Shown in pieces: positions 39,353 to 48,989 of a stretch of DNA of 64,000 bases. The stretch comes from Symbiodinium natans (lineage: Eukaryota > Sar > Dinophyceae > Suessiales > Symbiodiniaceae): positions 664,913 to 728,912 of the forward strand of contig CAJNDS010002568.1 in NCBI GenBank assembly GCA_905221605.1, written 5' to 3'. The translations under genes were made by a program, and so were the position numbers. The notes beneath the pieces were generated by a model. It saw nothing but the letters and a program-made list of their open reading frames with translations, was not told the origin of the DNA and searched no databases. Positions within the stretch are counted from its first letter, which is position 1. Every line of letters starts with the position of its first letter.

Positions 39353-40001
39353 GTTTGGCTTAGGGTTTAGGGTTAAGGGCTTAGGGCTTACGGCTTAGGG
39401 TTTAGGGTTTAGGGTTTAGGGTTCAGGGTTAAGGTTTATTGTTAGGGTTTAGGGCTTAGGGTGTTCGGGCTTAGGGTTTTAGACCTTGATTCTCCACATA
39501 AGGACCCCAGGCCTAGCTGAGACCTTGTGTTCTTAGTGAGGGCCATACACCCCGTGCATACGGGTTAAGGTATCTTCCCCAGCAATGAAGCCCTCAGAAC
39601 CATCATTAAAACATAAACACAATACTCTTAAGCATTTCCTTGGCTTATACAACACATGAGCCGACACCCAAAACCTCAACCCCCAACATCCAACCCCTGA
39701 AACACTTATCCCGGGACTCGAAACCCTAAGCCTCGAAACCTCAGACGCCTGAACCCAAAACCCCCAGAAAACTTCCCTAAACCCAAAACCATTGACGAGG
39801 CCTTAATAAACCCCAAAACCCTAAACGGCTTAGGATTGATACGCCCCTAAGCCCTAAACCCTAAAACCCTAAACCGGTTCCTCAAAAAAACCCAAAACCC
39901 TAAACCCTGCAACCCTGCAACCCTAAAACCCCCAAAACCCCAAAACCCTAGAGCCTACGACCACACTCCGAACCCCTCCCTCACGGAAGCACGGCGGTCT
40001 C

Positions 40002-40209
40002 AGAGACTCCAAAACCCCTTAATTTAAGGAATAGACCTTAAATCATATTGGGGTTCCTATTCTTATTTAGGGTATATTCCTTAAATCACATTAGGGTTCC
40101 TATTCTAATTTAGGGTATATTCCTTAATTAAGGAATATACCTTGAATCATATTAGGGTTCCTATTCTAATTTAGGGTATATTCCTTAATTAAGGGGTTTT
40201 GGAGTCTCT
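40002..40209. mobile_element. TIR element, family 'AGAGACTCCAAAACCCCTTA', 208 bp
   Basis: The first and last 27-28 bp are inverted copies of each other with one indel (AGAGACTCCAAAACCCCTTA..). The interior is three tandem copies of a roughly 55-bp unit with ATATTAGGGTTCCTATTC and TTTAGGGTATATTCCTTAA. AT-rich, no ORF. Second copy at 57959-58116. Confidence 0.8.
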
Positions 40210-40329
40210 GGGGTCTTCCCAGGAAGGCCTCTCTTCTTGTCTGGCACCATGGACCTTGGCTTTTCAAGCCTCTTCTGTGGCAACTTATAGCCTGAAGCCA
40301 TGACTCTTGAGGATTTTAATTTGGGGTAT

Positions 40330-40418
40330 AGGGTTTAGGGTTTAGGGTTTAGGGTTCAGGGTTTAGGGTTCAGGGTTTAGGGTTCAGGGTTTAGGGTTCA
40401 GGGTTTAGGGTTCAGGGA
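40330..40418 (+). repeat. TTTAGGG / TTCAGGG alternating array
   Basis: After three TTTAGGG units the array alternates TTCAGGG and TTTAGGG five times, a 14-bp higher-order unit. Confidence 0.88.
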
Positions 40419-40783
40419 GGAGCCTCAATCTGGGAGCCCTGGTATGCCCCCTACATACCCTATACAACCCAAGGGACCATGCAATTGCCCTTTGTCTGGC
40501 CTTATCCAGCTGTTGGCTAGGTTCTGGGGGGGAATGTTAAACGGGCTTGGGAAGCACCGGCTTGGGGTCTTTAAGTTTCTTAGTGGCACAGACTGGCAAC
40601 AGCTTGAACATATGCTATGCGAAATCAACCAAGACACGAAAACCGGGAGCCTGAACTCGAACCCCTAAACCCGAAACCCTAAACCCTAAACCCTAAACCC
40701 TAAACCCTAAACCCTAAACCCTAAACCCTCCACCCTGAACCCTCCCCCCTCAACCCACGGCCACGCCACGGCGGAGGCATCAG

Positions 40784-40879
40784 CAGCCGCTCGTCTTCTC
40801 CGCTGGCGGCGGCACCATCGACGCTGTCAACTGTGGCGAGGCGTGGGACGTTTGCAAGGATGCCCACTTCGTCTATAGT
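40784..40879 (+). CDS. Exon of an unidentified plus-strand gene
   Basis: Acceptor GGCATCAG, donor AGT|GCCTAG (GC donor), exactly 32 codons in phase 0: QPLVFSAGGGTIDAVNCGEA then WDVCKDAHFVYS. Third positions are almost all C, G or T. First recognisable exon of a gene continuing at 42052 and 42405 in the same phase. No domain recognised. Confidence 0.58.
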
Positions 40880-40884
40880 GCCTA

Positions 40885-40988
40885 GGGTTTAGGGTTTAGG
40901 GTTTAGAGTTTAGGGTTTAGGGTTTAGGGTTTAGGGTTTAGGGATTAGGGTTTAGGGTTTAGGGTTTAGGGTTTAGGGTTTAGGGTTT
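40885..40988 (+). repeat. TTTAGGG array
   Basis: About 15 units, near the 5' end of the intron after exon 40784-40879. Confidence 0.92.
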
Positions 40989-41639
40989 ACCCTTTGTAAC
41001 TAGGGGATAGGATTCGGGGGACCCTTGGGGATATAGACCCTCTGAATAAGGTCCCTGTTTAAGAGAGCCAGAAGAGGGTTAAGAAGGGTTTTTAAGGGTC
41101 CCCCTTATCCTACCTGGTCCTACCTAGGAGTCTAGGGCTTAGGGTTTAGGGTTTGGGGTTTGAAGGGTTTGGTGGTGCCGGAAGCCAAAGCCCTAGAATC
41201 CCAAAAGTCATGGTGAAACTTTGCAGTCCCAAATGCCCCAACACCTGCATAAAACCGAGAGACCCCGAAAACCCTGAAGCCCTGAGCTCCCTGAATCCAA
41301 AACCTAAGCCTTCCCAAGCCCTAAACACCCTAAACTCCCCTTACTCCCTCAAGCCCTCTAACCTAAACCCTAAACCCTAAACCCTAAAACCTAAACCCTA
41401 AACCCTAAACCCTAAACCCTAAACCTCAAAAGCCCTAAACCCTAAACCCTAAACCCTAAACTCCGTTAAAGCCTCGCTCCCTGAAGCCTTAAATGCCCTA
41501 AACGCTCTGACACCAAACTGTGCCTCAACTCGCTGAACCCTAGGCCCTCAACTCCCTAAGCACCCTAAAACGGTTTAGGGTTTAGGGTTTAGGGTTTAGG
41601 GTTTAGGGTTTAGGGTTTATAGCGTTTAGGAGAGTGGCC

Positions 41640-41708
41640 TGAGCCGCTGGTAGAGGCCACAGCCGCGCCGAAGGAGCTGCGATTGCCGAAGGTTGGCGTG
41701 TCGATCTC
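41640..41708 (-). CDS. FG exon (TFGNRSSFGAA)
   Basis: Acceptor GCCCCCAG, reads EIDTPTFGNRSSFGAAVAST after one or more bases. It lies within an intron of the plus-strand gene 40784-42500, so the two genes interleave on opposite strands. Confidence 0.58.
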
Positions 41709-41744
41709 CTGGGGGCTTTTAGGGTTTAGGGTTCTAGGGTTTAG

Positions 41745-41950
41745 GGTTTAGGGTTTTAGGGGTTTTAGGGGTTTTAGGGGTTTTAGGGGTTTTAGGGGTT
41801 TTAGGGGGTTTAGGGGGTTTAGGGGGTTTAGGGGGTTTAGGGGTTTTAGGAAGTTAGGGTCTCGGGTTTTGGGGGCCTTAGGGGTTTTAGGAAGTTAGGG
41901 TCTTGGGTTTTTGGGGCTTTAGGGGTGTTAAGAAGTTAGGGTCTTTGGGT
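41745..41950 (+). repeat. TTTTAGGGG octa/nonamer array
   Basis: Runs of TTTTAGGGG, then TTTAGGGGG, then degenerate TTTAGGAAGTTAGGGTCT blocks repeated three times. Confidence 0.85.
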
Positions 41951-42051
41951 TTTAAGGGTTAGGGACTTCAGAGGGTTTGGGTTCTGGGTTTTTGGGGTTT
42001 TGGGGCTTTAGTGTTGGGGTTTTGGGCTGTGACTGTTCTGTTCACATTGAG

Positions 42052-42318
42052 CCATTGGATTGGACACCGGTTTCCCTGCCAGCAGATGGCTGGGGGACCG
42101 ATGTTGCCATGCCTGGAGAGAAAGTGCAGAAAGCCAGGGGCGAGGCCAATTGCGCAGAGCGCATCTCCAAGATCCTCAAGGATCTCATCATAGAAAGACT
42201 GGGACCGGCGTTGTTCAGCACGCCTACGCTCTTTGGCATGTTCATGGCACAAGGCGATACTGCTGTCACATTGAATGGCAACAACAGCTTCTCTCGCCTC
42301 AAGGCGAAAATTTCCCAA
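42052..42318 (+). CDS. Main exon of the unidentified plus-strand gene
   Basis: Taken from the AG at 42051 (an earlier acceptor is possible; the frame is open further left). 89 codons: PLDWTPVSLPADGWGTDVAM, then PGEKVQKARGEANCAERISK, ILKDLIIERLGPALFSTPTL, FGMFMAQGDTAVTLNGNNSF and SRLKAKISQ. Amphipathic helices are evident. The GC donor at 42319 and phase 0 join it to the last exon. I do not recognise the family. Minus frames are also open but less natural. Confidence 0.66.
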
Positions 42319-42404
42319 GCTGGCACGGGGGTTTTGGGGTTGTGGGGCTTCGGGGTTTTGACGTTTTGGGGTTTCGGGTTTTGGAGCTTGGGCCATTTAT
42401 GCAG

Positions 42405-42500
42405 GGCTATTCGAAACTCATTCTCTCTATCCTTGTCCCGTCTGGACTTCGCGGTTCCCGTTACAACATGGAGCCTTACCTGCGGGGCCCCCGGAGGTAG
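42405..42500 (+). CDS. Terminal exon of the unidentified plus-strand gene
   Basis: Acceptor CATTTATGCAG at 42404; reads GYSKLILSILVPSGLRGSRY then NMEPYLRGPRR and TAG (42498-42500). The intron before it is 86 bp, GC-AG, made of TTTTGGGG-like repeats. Confidence 0.66.
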   Translation, partial: GYSKLILSILVPSGLRGSRYNMEPYLRGPRR

Positions 42501-42869
42501 CACCATGCTTTCCACTACTTAGGGTTTAGGGTTTAGGGTTTAGGGTTTAGGGGGTTTAGGGTTTGGGGGGTTTAGGGTTTAGGGGGTTTAGGTCTTGATT
42601 CAAGGGATCAGAATTCGGAACATGGCTTTGGGGAGGCTTCGTAAACATCTTGGGGTTGGGAATCTTGTAGAGCTTGGCAACGTAACCCACAACCTAAACC
42701 CTAAACCCTGAATCCTACCCTAAACCCTATCCTGAACCCTAAACCCTAAACCCTAAACCCTAGACCTAAACCCTGCATCATAAGCCCTGAATCCTGAACC
42801 CAACCCATTCCTCGACCTCGCACCCTGGAGCCCCAATTCAAAAGAAACGATGAGGGTCTAGGGTGTAAG

Positions 42870-43055
42870 GGTTCGGGTTTAGGGTTTAGGGTTTAGGGTT
42901 TAGGGTTTCGGGTTTCGGGTTTCGGGTTTCGGGTTTCGGGTTTAGGGTTTAGGGTTTAGGGTTTAGGGTTTCGGGTTTCGGGTTTAGGGTTTAGGGTTTA
43001 GGGTTTAGGGTTTAGGGTTTAGGGTTTAGGGTTAGGGTTTATAGGGTTTAGGGTA
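42870..43055 (+). repeat. TTTAGGG/TTTCGGG array
   Basis: Blocks of TTTAGGG alternate with homogenised runs of TTTCGGG (five in a row). The same block structure recurs at 43153-43268. Confidence 0.92.
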
Positions 43056-43152
43056 TCATGGGGGGGCCCGGTTGGGGCTCCCGTGATAATATGGAGCCAT
43101 CCATTTACTCAGAAAGGGCTCTCAGTCTAGAGCACTGCCCATCTACCTCGCT

Positions 43153-43268
43153 CAGGGTTTAGCGTTTAGGGTTTAGGGTTTAGGGTTTAGGGTTTAGGGT
43201 TTAGGGTTTCGGGTTTCGGGTTTCGGGTTTCGGGTTTAGGGTTTAGGGTTTAGGGTTTAGGGTTTAGG
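43153..43268 (+). repeat. TTTAGGG/TTTCGGG array (second)
   Basis: Five TTTAGGG, four TTTCGGG, then five TTTAGGG. Confidence 0.92.
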
Positions 43269-43604
43269 AAGGAAAGGCCCTGGAGCCGAAATAGCCCTCA
43301 ACACCTTTAAACCCCAAACAACTTCAGGGTTTCTGAGGGACATATATGGAGTCTTACGAAAGAGGGACCCTGATACAAACCCCACATAGTACGTAGGATC
43401 CCCTTTTTTTCAGGGCCACAAATAAGGCACCCTAACATCGTAAACCCCGTAAGCTTAAGGGTTTAGGGTTAGGGCCTTAGGGTTTAGGGCTTAAGGTTTA
43501 AGGTTTAAGGGGCCCAGGGTGCTGTCCTCCAACAAACCCTGAAACCTCGAAACCCACCATCCATTTAACCCAAGTCCCAAGCCCTGCCGCCTAGAACACC
43601 AACC

Positions 43605-43680
43605 CCCCTAAACCCTAAACCCTAAACCCTAAACCCTAAACCCTAAACCCTAAACCCTAAACCCTAAACCCTAAACCCTA
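43605..43680. repeat. CCCTAAA array
   Basis: About ten perfect units; left flank of the 43707-43764 island. Confidence 0.9.
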
Positions 43681-43706
43681 CGGCTTGAACCTCAACAAAA
43701 CCCAAC

Positions 43707-43764
43707 GTCCCCACGGCAGCGCTCCGAATGGGGCCGCACTTCCCCGTTCAGGTCCAAGGCGCCC
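43707..43764 (-). CDS. Candidate FG exon (AAPFGALP)
   Basis: Acceptor GATCCCAG, donor C|GTTGGG. Reads GRLGPERGSAAPFGALPWG. An alternative frame (ALDLNGEVRPHSERCRG) is open. Rightmost FG-like exon seen. Confidence 0.42.
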
Positions 43765-43769
43765 CTGGG

Positions 43770-43960
43770 ATCACATTTTTTTTTTTTTGGGGGGGGGGGA
43801 TTTAGGGTTTAGGGTTTAGGGTTTCGGGTTTCGGGTGTAGGGTGTTTAGGGTTTAGGGTTTAGGGTTTAGGGTTTAGGGTTTAGGGTTTAGGGTTGTTTT
43901 GTTCTTTTCATTCTGTCTTTTTTTTTTTGGGGGGGGGGGGGGGGAGGGGGGGATGTTAGG
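43770..43960. repeat. Poly-T/poly-G tracts around a TTTAGGG array
   Basis: Two T(10)G(9-18) tracts flank a TTTAGGG array (43801-43895); the tract is repeated almost identically on both sides. Confidence 0.85.
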
Positions 43961-44239
43961 GTTTAGGGTTTAGGGGTTCACGGTTTAAGGGTGGGGGGCA
44001 TTCTTCCGCTACACACGGGCTTAGGCTCTCAGAGGCTGTAAAAACGGCCGTGGAAGGCTGCTGAAGGCGCAGTGGATGGGTTCACAGTGCCAGGAGCTTT
44101 TGCGACCGAGGGGGAGTAGTATAGAGAGGGGTAGCAGGGGAACCCATGATGCATGAACCAAAGGTTTAGGTATTTCGGGCTTTCAGGATTTAGGGTTTTT
44201 TCGGCTTGGGGATCCCACTCCAACCCCATGTGCCCTATC

Positions 44240-44345
44240 AAAGACATATATATATATATATATACATAGATATATATATATAGATATAAGAGGGTTTAGG
44301 GTTTAGGGTTTAAGGGCAATATATATATATATGTATTTATCTGTA
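44240..44345. repeat. (TA)n microsatellites with one embedded TTTAGGG trio
   Basis: TATATA runs at 44247-44284 and 44321-44332 with three TTTAGGG units between. Confidence 0.85.
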
Positions 44346-44489
44346 TACTATGTCACTATGTATACTTCACCATGCTTGGACCTTGACGGTAGAAGCTTTA
44401 GAGGCCGAGTAAGTGCGATGTAGGTGCATGGACCCCTCATTCTAGCCCTAAACCCCAAACCCCAAACCCCAAACCCCAAACCCAAAACC

Positions 44490-45071
44490 CCAAACCCTAA
44501 GCCCCAAGCCCTAAGCCCTAAGCCCTAAGCCCTAAGCCCTTAGCCCTAAGCCCTAAGCCCAAAGCCCTAAGCCCTAAGCCCAAGCCCTAAGCCCTAAGCC
44601 CTAAGCCCTAACCCCTAAGCCCTAACCCCGCCTAAGCCCGAAGCCCTAAGCCCTAAGCCCTAAGCCCTAAGCCCTAAGCCCTAAGCCCCAAGCCCTAAGC
44701 CCTAAGCCCTAAGCCCTAAGCCCTCAGCCCCAAGCCCCAAGCCCCAAGCCCTAAGCCCTAAGCCCTAAGCCCTAAGCCCTAAGCCCTAGCCCAAGCCCTA
44801 AGCCCAAGCCCCTAAGCCCTAAGCCCTAAGCCCTAAGCCCAATAAGCCCTAAGCCCTAAGCCCTAAGCCCTAAGCCCTAAGCCCTAAGCCCTAAGCCCTA
44901 AGCCCTAAGCCCTAAGCCCTAAGCCCTAAGCCCTAAGCCCTAAGCCCTAAGCCCTAAGCCTAAGCCCTAAGCCTTAAGCCCTAAGCCCTAAGCCCTAAGC
45001 CCTAAGCCCTAAGCCCTAAGCCCTAAGCCCTAAGCCCTAAGCCCAAGCCCTAAGCCCTAAGCCCTAAGCCC
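44490..45071. repeat. 580-bp GCCCTAA variant array
   Basis: About 80 copies of GCCCTAA (TTAGGGC on the other strand), homogenised, with a few dropped bases (CCCAAGC). It begins and ends with ordinary CCCCAAA/CCCTAAA units. By far the largest block of this variant. Confidence 0.95.
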
Positions 45072-45795
45072 GAACCCTAAACCCTGAACTAGCATCTCCA
45101 GAGCTAGACAGCCCACCACACAATGCACGCACGAATACTTTAATCGGAACCATATCCGCGAACCCTGAACCTCAACCCAAAAACCCTAAACCTTAGTTCA
45201 ACCCTAGACCCTGATTAAAAATGCTACAACCCCAAGACCCTAAAACCCTAAAACCCGAATTAAAAAGTTAAGCCCTAATCAAAAAACCCCAAACCCTAAC
45301 ACCCTAAACCCTCAACCTTCATTAAACCCTAAACTAAACCCTTGATGGACCCTAAAACCCTAAAGCCCTAAACCGGTTTAGGGTTTGGGGTTTAGGGTTT
45401 AGGGCTGCGTCCTTCTTTTCCTTGTCTTCTTGCGTGGTGACGGGTTTATCTTGCTCGCTTGCATCCATTCATGCCGTGGGTTAACCACTGAGCCGAATGA
45501 GATGGAACTGGATGAGGTGAGTTGCTTTGGCAAACATCATCCCAACGACCCCACGTTTTGCATCAGGCAAAATGCCACAGAGATGGAGCAGGTTTAAGTT
45601 CAAGTGAGCAGCTGAAAAAAAAAACTCTGCAACTCGTAGCTTCAGGTGACATCGAACCCTTGATCAGGTGTTCCGTCGTTCTATGGGCGCAGGCCATCCG
45701 GCATCGCACCGATGGATAAGTGTCGAGGGCTTCTGTGGTTCTTCGGGCAATGGCCCTAAACACTAAACCGAAACCCTAACCCTGCACGTCTACAG

Positions 45796-45859
45796 ACAGT
45801 TCTGCCAAGCTCTGGGAGGATCCATCGATGCTTCGCTTGCCCTGCACCCCTGTCAAAAG
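45796..45859 (+). CDS. Candidate exon, unidentified
   Basis: Acceptor GTCTACAG, donor AAG|GTACCT; after one base 21 codons QFCQALGGSIDASLALHPCQ K. The minus strand is open through the region too. No family. Confidence 0.35.
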
Positions 45860-45990
45860 GTACCTGATCGTTGCACGCAGTCCTAATTGCTGGTGGAAGA
45901 GCCGCGACAGAACATCTCGGCCAGTGAATATTCAACATTGTAGCGTCTGATAGTTTCAACGCCACAACCAACTACATGTTGTCGATCTAG

Positions 45991-46610
45991 CATGAACAGA
46001 TACAGATGGCCCTGGCTGCTGGGTCCAACAGGGAGCGACTACTCCCCGTGGAGTCGCGGCTCTATCGGAACGTCAGCGTGGTTCCATCGCAATTGTCGTA
46101 TAAGGGCAGCCACGCACAAAGATAAGCAAAAAAATTGACTTGGGCGTTGTAATACAAACGTATGAATATGCATAAGGAAAAGTGTACACGCATGAACAGA
46201 TACAGATGGCCCTGGCTGCTGGGTCCAACAGGGAGCGACTACTCCCCGTGGAGTCGCAGCTCTATGGGAACATCAACGTGGTTCCGCCGCAATTGTCGTA
46301 TAAGGGCAGCCACGCACAAAGATAAACAAAAAATTGACTTGGGCGTCGTAATACAAACGTATGAATATACAGAAGGAAAGTGGAAGTTGACAAGTCGATA
46401 TGTGTACACGCATGAACAAATACAAATGGCCCCGGCTGCTGGGTCCACAGGGAGCGACTACTCCCCGTGGAGTCGCAGCTCTATCGGAACGTCAACGTGG
46501 TTCCTCCGGAATTGTCGTATAAGGGCAGCCACGCACAAAGATAAACAAAAAATTGACTTGGGCGATGTAATACAAATGTATGAATATACATAAGGAAAAT
46601 AGAAATTAAG
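45991..46610. repeat. Three tandem copies of a 200-220 bp repeat
   Basis: Copies start with CATGAACAGATACAGATGGC at 45991, 46192 and 46412 and contain GGAGCGACTACTCCCCGTGG, GTCGTATAAGGGCAGCCACG and AAAAATTGACTTGGGCG. An internal inverted GCGACTACTCCCCGTGGAGTCGC is present in each. No heptamers. A plus ORF through copies 2-3 is a repeat shadow. Confidence 0.92.
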
Positions 46611-47130
46611 AAGTAGATACGTGTACTCACGTACTGTCGACATGTATCAGCACAATCTAGTTATACGTACTGCTTTATAGCTACTGCTTTCTTATAAACG
46701 CATCATAGCCCAACACTGTGACACACTGGGATAAGCCGCACGCAGGCCATCCTCCCAGAGGGTCATCTCCTTGGTTAAACATGGAGGGTTGGAACATGGA
46801 CCCCACAAACCCAAAATTTCTACGGGCGGATCTGGGTGCCCTCAGAACATGAAGTGAAGTTTCTATGGATTATGTCATTGCATCTAGGGTTACATTACAT
46901 AGTGATCGGTGTTCCTAAAACAAGTTGCCAGATGAACCCCCAGTGTCTCCTGCACCACGTACAGCTCCACACAGTCCAGCTTTTGTTGGCGACAGAAGCG
47001 GCGGAAGTGCTGCGCGATGCCTTTCACCAGCACCATTGTCTCCTTGAACCTGTGGTGGAGAGGGGGGGGGGCCCTATGCAAATTAAGGTTCTGCGGGTCA
47101 TGTAGGGATATAAAGGGTTGCTTAAAGATC

Positions 47131-47462
47131 TTACAGGGTTATGTATGGTTGTATAGGGCCCAAAGAACTTGAAAGCTTGTTGCGCAACCAGCCCTGGGAC
47201 GCCGCTTCCCTGATCTTCATCGAACGGCGCGAAACAGCCAACTGGAGCGGTTCATCCCTTTCGAAGTAGCCGTGGGGCGACTTGACTTCTATCCAGCCAC
47301 TCCCGCGACCACAAACGATTACGCGTGCCCCAGTTTGATCATGGATTTTCTTCATGTTGTCACCATTGCGGCCGATTAAGCGAGGGACAAGCTCGAAGGC
47401 GGCATGCTTCTCCGGGTCGTAGCCTTTGAAGATGATGGCAAATGAAGTTCTGGAAGTTGCGC
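47131..47462 (-). CDS. KH-domain gene, 3' part
   Basis: RNA-binding KH domain. After the minisatellite the frame reads SATSRTSFAIIFKGYDPEKH, then AAFELVPRLIGRNGDNMKKI HDQTGARVIVCGRGSG, WIEV and ends ..GPIQPYITL at a stop. The signature GxxG loop is GRNG with the flanking I and NMKKI helix, as in KH type I domains; AAFELVPRLIG is the usual lead-in. It continues the gene at 47513-47854 but in a different frame. Likely a dinoflagellate RNA-processing or translation factor; the specific role is unknown. Confidence 0.8.
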
Positions 47463-47512
47463 TGCTTGCGGCATCTTGCGGCATCTTTCGGCATCTTGCG
47501 GCATCTTGCGGC
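47463..47512 (-). repeat. 10-bp minisatellite GCCGCAAGAT x5 inside the KH gene
   Basis: Five copies (one GCCGAAAGAT) at the junction between the two reading frames of the KH gene. It is either an intron made of the repeat (AG acceptor GCAAG at its end) or a coding minisatellite whose copy number sets the frame. Confidence 0.8.
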
Positions 47513-47854
47513 TTGGTGCCCAAAGGAGTGGGAGGGGTAAACCTTTGCCACTTCACCGATGTCCTGGCTCAGCCCGGGAGGAGGCCTAATCGCCACATTT
47601 GACGAAGGGCTGCCATTCAACTCCACAACGTCTCCACTCCCTGAACTCCCATAGTCCTCCGAGCCATTCTCGGACGTGGACTCTGACAAAGTCAGGTTGC
47701 CGTAAAGCAGCCGATTGAGACGTGAGGGGAGCACCTCGTAGGGTGTGACTCCCCACGGCTGGTCCCAAGGCTGCCCGGGAAGCTCAAGGCATAGATAAGT
47801 CGGATAAGAAGGGTCGACGGTGTCCACTGATGGCCCCACATCCACAAACGCCAT
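47513..47854 (-). CDS. KH-domain gene, 5' part
   Basis: ATG at 47852-47854 just after GCTAAGC. Reads MAFVDVGPSVDTVDPSYPTY LCLELPGQPWDQPWG, then a serine/glycine-rich acidic stretch (SESTSENGSEDYGSSGSGD) and RPPPGLSQDIGEVAKVYPSH up to GHQ. PPPGL motifs are common in dinoflagellate RNA-binding proteins (recalled). An in-frame extension upstream to 47956 exists but is less protein-like. Confidence 0.72.
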
Positions 47855-48016
47855 GCTTAGCGAGGTCAGTATTATCAGAGAGCAGAGCTGCCACAAATGG
47901 CAAGCTTGAGAGGAATATCCCCTGAAATCTTCACATGACATTTCAAGTAGCAGCAACAGTTCAGGAACAACGCTTGAATCGCCTGTGGGTTCTTAGTTTT
48001 GGTTTTGTAAGTATAA

Positions 48017-48325
48017 CAGCTTCTAAGCACCATGTAAGCACCATGTAAGCGCAATGTAAGCACCATGTGAATAAGAACTGAAGCGCTATGTCAGCACTGT
48101 GTATGTACTATGTAAGCACCACGTAAGCACGATGTAAGCACCATGTAAGCACCATGCAAGCGCAATGTAAGCGCAATGTAAGCACCATGTGATAAGACTT
48201 GAAGCCGCTATGTGAGCACCGTGTATGTACCATGTAAGCACCACGTAAGCACGATGTAGGCACAATGTAAGCACCATGTAAGCGCAATGCAAGCACCATG
48301 TGGGCACCATGTAAGTACGATGTAA
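48017..48325. repeat. AAGCACCATGT short tandem repeat
   Basis: About 25 copies of a 10-11 bp unit (AAGCACCATGT, AAGCGCAATGT) arranged in two larger blocks of roughly 130 bp. Translates to YMVLTLRLHGA-type shadows on minus. Confidence 0.92.
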
Positions 48326-48764
48326 AGTAGCTCGCGCCTGCCCCCTATGTTGGGAACACCGGGTTACGAACACCCTGACTGATGAAGACCTCCCAACTAC
48401 GGCACACATGCGCAGACAGCTTGTCTTACATGTGAGCCTTGAATGGCAGATATCAAAAATGTCTTTGGGCTGTAAACCAAAAATCTGCGGCCTGTCCAGA
48501 GCTAACCCCTAAGCCCTAGTTAAACCCCAAAGCCTTAAACCCCTAGACCCTAAAACCCTAAACCCTCAACCTTCATTAAACCCTAAACTAAACCCTCAAA
48601 ACCCTAAACCGTAAATCCTGAAACCCTGAAACCCTAAACCCTAAACCCTAAACCCTAAACCCTAAACCCTAAACCCTAAACCCTCAAAACAAAACCTTGC
48701 GGCCTGTCCAGAGCAAGGTGGTCCGTCCGCTTGACGGGCTTGCGGGGCAGTTGGGCCTCTCGAA

Positions 48765-48850
48765 AGTGTGGAAGGGGGGGGGGGGGGGGGGGTGTTTTGG
48801 GCGTGAATAGGGTTTAGGGTTTAGGGTTTAGGGTTTAGGGTTTAGGGTGT
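48765..48850. repeat. Poly-G tract and TTTAGGG array
   Basis: About 18 consecutive G at 48774-48792 with a TTTAGGG array at 48809-48850. Confidence 0.85.
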
Positions 48851-48989
48851 GTCAGGGGAGGGCGCGCGCTCGGGTGTGAAACACCCCGGGCCGCGCGCTC
48901 GCGTTGCCCGTCAACCCACCCCGGCCACCCACACTATACTCTATTAGGGTTTAGGGTTTATGGAATGTATTTTCCTGTGCCCCGATGCT

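Noticed and set aside
44490-45071. CRISPR-like array
   Set aside because: Units are contiguous heptamers without spacers; the host is eukaryotic.
46162-46593. 143-codon plus ORF
   Set aside because: Spans two copies of the 200-bp tandem repeat; both strands are open and the peptide simply repeats with the DNA.
48086-48409. Minus ORFs of LHGAYMVLT type that mimic membrane proteins
   Set aside because: Translation of the AAGCACCATGT minisatellite.
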